DNA of 64,000 bases from Verrucomicrobiota bacterium. Its GTDB lineage: Bacteria; Verrucomicrobiota; Verrucomicrobiia; Opitutales; Opitutaceae. The stretch spans positions 23,020-87,019 of the forward strand of contig JAEWBF010000125.1 of assembly GCA_023391285.1 (NCBI GenBank). The letters are read 5' to 3'. Under the pieces are notes generated by a model. It did not search any database. It was given only the letters and a program-made list of their open reading frames with translations, and had not been told where the DNA came from. The position numbers and the translations under genes were made by a program. Shown here piece by piece: positions 61,101 through 64,000 of this stretch. The first letter of the stretch is position 1. Each line of letters opens with the position of its first letter.

Positions 61101-61769
61101 GATTGTTGCGTGCTCGATCTCCGGTTGCCGGACATGAGCGGGCTGGAGCTGCTCGAAAAAGTGCAGGCGGAGCCGGCGCTGCGGGACATTCCGATCGTGG
61201 TGTTTACCGGCAAGGATCTTTCGCGCGAAGAGGAAGCGCAGTTGCGGACGGTGGCGAAGAGCGTGCTTGTGAAAGATGTGCAGTCGCCGGAGCGGTTGTT
61301 CGACGAAACGGCGCTGTTCCTGCATCGCGTGGTGAGCAATCTGCCGGAATCGAAGCAGAAGATGTTGGATCATCTGCACGCGTCGAACGAAGTGCTGCGC
61401 GGCCGCAAGGTGCTGGTGGTGGACGACGATGCGCGGAATATCTTCGCGCTCACCACCATGCTCGAGAATCAGGAGATGGAAGTCGTGAGTGCGATGAACG
61501 GCCGTCAGGCGATCGAGATGATCCAAAACCAGCCGGACATCGCGGTGGTGCTGATGGATATCATGATGCCGGAAATGGACGGCTATCAGACGATCAAGGA
61601 AATCCGGAAGGATTCGAATTTCACCACGCTGCCGATCCTGGCGCTTACGGCGAAGGCGATGAAAGGCGACCGGGATAAATGTCTGGCAGCGGGAGCGTCG
61701 GACTATATCGCGAAGCCGGTGAATACGAACGAACTGCTCTCGTTGTTGCGCGTATGGTTGTATCGGTGA
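55194..61769 (+). CDS. Soluble poly-HAMP hybrid histidine kinase with three receivers
   Basis: A 2191-residue protein without membrane helices. The ATG at 55194 (MPSLSRSTRVEKKSRASAK) is chosen over an upstream ATG in a poor context. Residues about 40-205 hold two divergent HAMP-like units. About 190-1282 hold twelve regular 92-residue repeats, each with a canonical half (AVAKGDLSRKITVDVKGEI) and a divergent half (VAREVGTEGKLGGQAQVPG). Then come GAF (about 1293-1457), coiled coil, HisKA with NMSHELRTPLNS (His near 1531), ATPase with GTGLGLSIS (about 1727), and receivers with Asp in ITLDVFLPD (about 1850), VLDLRLPDM (about 1973) and LMDIMMPEM (about 2121). The plan resembles fungal group III (Nik1-type) kinases and some bacterial relatives. 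Confidence 0.95.
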   Translation: MPSLSRSTRVEKKSRASAKTRSGARTNGVSSAEPSGDAFMKELLGALDAVVEGDFSTRMASDWTGLNGKVAERLNEMTARMERFNTSLLRLRRQVGEEGKIGERLPIGDAVGNWAERVEAINSIVDDLSRPTVEVGRVIGAVANGDLSQAMPLELGGRPLKGEYLKTAKLVNGMVGQLEAFSVEVIRVAREVGTEGKLGGQAQVKKVSGVWKELTESVNQMAGNLTAQVRNIAEVTIAVANGDLSKKITVDVRGEILQLKEAINVMVDQLRSFAAEVTRVAREVGTEGKLGGQAVVPGVAGTWKDLTDSVNAMASNLTAQVRNIAGVTTAVARGDLSRKITVDVKGEILELKETINTMVDRLNAFASEVSRVAREVGTEGKLGGQAQVPGVAGTWKDLTDNVNSMANNLTTQVRNIADVTTAVARGDLSRKITVEVRGEILELKNTINTMVDQLNGFAAEVTRVAREVGTEGELGGQAVVPGVGGTWKDLTDSVNAMATNLTGQVRNIAEVTTAVAKGDLSRKITVNVKGEILELKNTINTMVDQLNGFASEVSRVAREVGTEGKLGGQAQVQGVAGTWKDLTDNVNSMAANLTGQVRNIAEVTTAVAKGDLSRKITVDVRGEILELKDTINTMVDQLNGFASEVSRVAREVGTEGKLGGQAEVPGVAGTWKDLTDNVNLMAANLTGQVRNIAEVATAVAKGDLSRKITVDVKGEILELKNTINTMVDQLNGFAAEVTRVAREVGTEGALGGQAQVPGVAGTWKDLTDSVNAMATNLTTQVRNIADVTTAVAQGDLSRKITVNVKGEILALKNTINTMVDQLNAFASEVSRVAREVGTEGKLGGQAQVQGVAGTWKDLTDNVNSMAANLTGQVRNIAEVTTAVAKGDLSRKITVDVRGEILELKNTINTMVDQLNGFASEVTRVAREVGTEGKLGGQAEVPGVAGTWKDLTDNVNSMANNLTTQVRNIAEVTIAVANGDLSRKITVDVRGEILQLKETINTMVEQLRSFASEVTRVAREVGTEGRLGVQAVVPGVAGTWKDLTDSVNAMGGNLTAQVRNIADVTTAVARGDLSRKITVDVKGEILELKNTINTMVDQLNGFAAEVTRVAREVGTEGKLGGQAQVPGVAGTWKDLTDNVNLMAANLTDQVRGIVKVVTAVADGNLRQKLTVEAKGEVAALAETINNMTDTLATFAEQVTNVAREVGVEGRLGGQAHVPGAAGTWKDLTGNVNLLAANLTTQVRAIAEVATAVTKGDLTRSIQVDARGEVAELKDNINTMIYNLRVTTETNQEQDWLKTNLAKFTRMLQGQRDLFTVGKMLLSELAPLVDAQQGTIYQMEADGSGQLFLRLLAGYAQNAGQPERIDLGEGLVGQCAVEQQRILLNDLPAGYTRVQSSLGDAAPASIVVLPVLFEGQTKAVIELASLHAFSVTHVSFLEQLTQSIGVVLNTIEATMRTEGLLKQSQQLTVELQSQQKELTQTNEELAQKARQLAEQNVEVERKNAEVEQARRALEEKAAELALTSKYKSEFLANMSHELRTPLNSILILGQQLADNTQGNLSPKQVEFARNIHSSGSDLLNLITDILDLSKIESGTVTVEAEEISFTSLRDAVERNFRHVAEAKNLPFQVEFSSGLPRTIRTDPKRLQQILKNLLSNAFKFTSHGQVGVKVQLAPDGWTHGHPALSRAPQVIAFSISDTGIGIAQEKQKLIFEAFQQADAGTSRKYGGTGLGLSISRELAALLGGEIRLNSNLGQGSTFTLYLPLYYIEPAPEKARSASPASPIMLPAPREEVILDDRESVQPGDRSLLIVEDDPHYARVLLGLAREKGFKGIVATRGNAALTLARQFQPTAITLDVFLPDMLGWTVLNNLKLSPTTRHIPVQIISVEEERSHALSRGAFSYTVKPTTTEGLEQCFERIKKFVEPHTKRLLVVEDNDLERQSIVELLNHDDIEISTASTGREAIDKLLDQPVDCCVLDLRLPDMSGLELLEKVQAEPALRDIPIVVFTGKDLSREEEAQLRTVAKSVLVKDVQSPERLFDETALFLHRVVSNLPESKQKMLDHLHASNEVLRGRKVLVVDDDARNIFALTTMLENQEMEVVSAMNGRQAIEMIQNQPDIAVVLMDIMMPEMDGYQTIKEIRKDSNFTTLPILALTAKAMKGDRDKCLAAGASDYIAKPVNTNELLSLLRVWLYR
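55757..59040 (+). repeat. Twelve-copy 276-bp coding repeat (HAMP array)
   Basis: The GGNGAYTTG-type codons for GDLS recur at about 55915, 56190, 56466, 56742, 57018, 57294, 57570, 57846, 58122, 58398, 58674 and 58950, a strict 276-base period. Copies 2-10 are very alike at DNA level; the first and the last two are more divergent, as expected for an array grown by internal duplication. Confidence 0.92.
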
Positions 61770-61806
61770 CGCATCGCGGCGCTTGGAGACAACGCGTCCT
61801 ACCTTC

Positions 61807-63915
61807 ATGACACCGGCGGCCGTCAATATCCTGCTTGTCGATGACGAGGTGCGTAATCTCGACGTGCTCGAGAGCCTGCTGCATTCGCCGGAATACAATC
61901 TCGTGCGGGCGTTGACGGCGGAGCGGGCGTTGATGCTGCTGCTCGACGGTGAGTTCGCGGCGATCGTGCTGGATATTCAGATGCCCGGCATGAACGGCAT
62001 CGAACTGGCGAATCTCATCAAGCAGCGGCGAAAGACGCAGCACATTCCGATCATTTTTCTCACGGCGTATTTTCAGGAGGACAAGGATGTCCTCGAAGGT
62101 TACGGGATCGGGGCGGTCGACTATCTCACGAAGCCGATCAATCCGCAGATCCTGCGTTCGAAGATTGCGGTGTTCGTGGATTTGTTTCGGAAGACACGCG
62201 CGCTGGCGGCGGCGAATGCGGCGCTCGAGCAGGAAGTGGTGCAGCGGCAGAAGGCGGAGGAGTCGCTGAAGATCGCGAACAACGAATTGGAGAACCGGGT
62301 GCGCGCGCGGACGGCGGATTTGTTGCGGGCGAACGACGAATTGCAGCAGCGCGAGAAAGCGCTGGCGTCGCGCGAGGCGCAGCTGCGGCTGGTGACGGAT
62401 TATGCGCCGGTATTCATTGCGCAGATCGATCGCGATCATCGCTTCAAGTTTGTGAATCGCACGTATGCGCGGAGGTTCGGTTACGAGCCGCGGCAGGTGA
62501 TGGGCAAGCACTTCACGGAAGTGATGGGCGAGGAGCCCTACCTTGCGATTCGGGAGCAGCTCGACGCGGCGTTGCGGGGCGAACGGGTGGAGTTCGAGGC
62601 GGAGATTCCGTATGCGTCGCTGGGGCCGCGGTGGGTGTTTGTGATCCATGAACCGGAACGTTCGCCGGAGGGCGAAGTGGTCGGGCTGGTGGCGGTGGTG
62701 ACGGACATCACGGAGCGCAAGCAGGCGGAGCGGGCGGTGACGGCGGCGCGCGACGAGGCGCTGGCGGCCTCGCGGGCGAAGGATGATTTCTTGGCGCGGC
62801 TGTCGCACGAGTTGCGGACGCCGTTGAATCCCGTGCTGCTCCTGGCGAGTGAGGCGGCGGAGAACCCGAAGCTTTCGCCCGACGTGCGGGCGGATTTCGA
62901 GACGATTGCGCAGAACGTGATGTTGGAAGCGCGGCTGATCGACGACTTGTTGGATCTGACAGCGATCACGCGAGGCAAGCTGTCGCTCGCGATGAAGCCG
63001 GTGCAGATTCACACCGTGCTGCATGATGCGCTCGCGATGATGCGGCAGGACATTGCGCAGAAGCAGCTGCGCATCGTGCTGCAGCTCGCGGCCGACCGGC
63101 AGACGGTGATGGGGGACGACATGCGGTTGAAGCAGGTGTTTTGGAACGTGATCAAGAACGCGGTGAAGTTCACGCCGGTGGGCGGGCAGATCACGATCGA
63201 GACGGCGGTCGTGAATTTGGAAAACGTTGCGATCCGAGTGACGGACAGCGGTATCGGGCTGACGGCGGAGGAGAGCTCACGGATCTTTGCGGCGTTTGCG
63301 CAAGGTGATCACGCGGCGCACGGCAACGGGCGGTTTGGCGGATTGGGACTTGGTTTGGTGATCTCGAAGATGCTCACGCAGCTGCATTGCGGACAAATCT
63401 CGGCGAGCAGCGCCGGGCGGGATCGTGGCGCGACGTTCACGATCGAGCTGCCGCTGAGCGTGGTGAACGGCGAGCGGCCGGAGCGGCGGGTGAGCGACAG
63501 CGCGCCGGCGGCCTCGGAGGCTGCGCCGCCGGCGCGTGCAATGAGTGTGCTGCTGGTGGAGGATCATCAGCCGACCTGCGTGGCGTTGCGGGAATTGCTG
63601 GCGCGTCGTGGCTACCGCGTGACGACGGCGGCGACGGTGGCGGAGGCGCGCGGGGCGGTGGATGGCGGGCGCTTCGATTTCGTGATTTCGGACGTCGGGC
63701 TGCCGGATGGAAATGGGTGCGATTTGATGGCGGAGTTCCGCGATCGATTCCGGCTGAAAGGCGTGGCGTTGACGGGATACGGAATGGACGAAGACATGCT
63801 GCGCAGCCGGGCGGCGGGATTCGTGACGCATCTCACGAAGCCGGTGAGCGTGCAGGCGTTGGAGCGGGCGCTGGCGCTGGTGATGGATGGGGATGGGATG
63901 AAGGTGGGGGCGTGA
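61807..63915 (+). CDS. REC-PAS-kinase-REC hybrid histidine kinase
   Basis: A 702-residue cytoplasmic kinase. The ATG at 61807 (MTPAAVNILLVDDEVRNLDV) is preferred to a TTG eight codons earlier. Domains: receiver (Asp in IVLDIQMPGMNG near 55, Lys in YLTKPIN near 107), coiled coil (about 135-195), PAS (about 195-310), HisKA with RLSHELRTPLNP (His near 333), ATPase with GLGLGLVIS (about 513), and a C-terminal receiver (Asp in VISDVGLPDG near 628). It begins 37 bases after the poly-HAMP kinase, so its N-terminal receiver may take phosphate from that kinase (inference). Its PAS-to-end part is closely alike the C terminus of the kinase at 3406-8439. Confidence 0.93.
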   Translation: MTPAAVNILLVDDEVRNLDVLESLLHSPEYNLVRALTAERALMLLLDGEFAAIVLDIQMPGMNGIELANLIKQRRKTQHIPIIFLTAYFQEDKDVLEGYGIGAVDYLTKPINPQILRSKIAVFVDLFRKTRALAAANAALEQEVVQRQKAEESLKIANNELENRVRARTADLLRANDELQQREKALASREAQLRLVTDYAPVFIAQIDRDHRFKFVNRTYARRFGYEPRQVMGKHFTEVMGEEPYLAIREQLDAALRGERVEFEAEIPYASLGPRWVFVIHEPERSPEGEVVGLVAVVTDITERKQAERAVTAARDEALAASRAKDDFLARLSHELRTPLNPVLLLASEAAENPKLSPDVRADFETIAQNVMLEARLIDDLLDLTAITRGKLSLAMKPVQIHTVLHDALAMMRQDIAQKQLRIVLQLAADRQTVMGDDMRLKQVFWNVIKNAVKFTPVGGQITIETAVVNLENVAIRVTDSGIGLTAEESSRIFAAFAQGDHAAHGNGRFGGLGLGLVISKMLTQLHCGQISASSAGRDRGATFTIELPLSVVNGERPERRVSDSAPAASEAAPPARAMSVLLVEDHQPTCVALRELLARRGYRVTTAATVAEARGAVDGGRFDFVISDVGLPDGNGCDLMAEFRDRFRLKGVALTGYGMDEDMLRSRAAGFVTHLTKPVSVQALERALALVMDGDGMKVGA

Positions 63916-64000
63916 GTGGGGGGGGCGAAGCGCGCGCGGGGGGGGCCCCGCGCCGCCCGGTGGAAGGAAGTGCGGGTTCAGGGTGGTTGCCCTTCGGTTT

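Noticed and set aside
63916..64000. G-rich tail of the window
   Set aside because: Too short and low in complexity to support a gene or signal.

Overview
The window is GC-rich with almost no tRNA, rRNA or transposase content. It looks like a chromosomal segment of a Verrucomicrobiota bacterium, most likely Opitutaceae. Supporting signs are the TonB-receptor repertoire, a PEP-CTERM secreted protein, an oleC-oleD pair, the radical-SAM/UdgX pair, and very many small dispersed palindromic and heptanucleotide repeats between and inside genes. This placement is by gene-content resemblance only.

Layout. 1-9516 is a leftward signalling operon: a small histidine kinase, a giant double-kinase hybrid, a TonB-dependent receptor, a YfiR-family protein and a HAMP sensor kinase that runs off the left edge. 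9694-13466 holds a cysteine hydrolase with a terminator-like leader hairpin, a thioredoxin-reductase-like flavoprotein and a second TonB receptor. 13730-16430 is a radical SAM protein paired with a DUF4130-UdgX fusion, followed by queC. 17341-22304 carries a histone-deacetylase-like amidohydrolase, an RNase D, and oleC-oleD of long-chain olefin synthesis. 22315-24698 is a coupled metallophosphatase/lytic transglycosylase pair. 24938-29513 holds a PEP-CTERM protein, miaB, a small membrane protein, gmk and a VTT-family membrane protein. 29422-37628 is a leftward run: a phosphodiesterase-EEP fusion, a GT4 glycosyltransferase, a six-hairpin glycosidase and a GH13 alpha-amylase. Divergent from it, 38070-43909 has a large TonB receptor, 4-alpha-glucanotransferase and a SLC45-like sugar MFS transporter. 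With the GH13 enzyme these make a plausible malto-oligosaccharide use locus.

43930-50696 is mixed: RmlD-like reductase, LysR regulator, two secreted proteins, a glutathionyl-hydroquinone-reductase-like protein, a beta-hydroxyacid dehydrogenase and a Fic protein with possible self-operators. 51178-54963 is a sugar cassette: class I aldolase, Gfo/Idh/MocA dehydrogenase, D-lyxose isomerase and PfkB kinase. 55194-63915 encodes a soluble poly-HAMP hybrid kinase with twelve 92-residue repeats and an adjacent REC-PAS-kinase-REC protein.

Two large-scale signals stand out. First, strand composition changes from C-rich to G-rich on the + strand around 38-42 kb regardless of gene direction, as expected at a replication origin or an inversion boundary. 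Second, several families of short repeats have entered the genome, some exactly at stop codons and some in frame inside conserved enzymes (OleC, OleD, MiaB, a TonB receptor).
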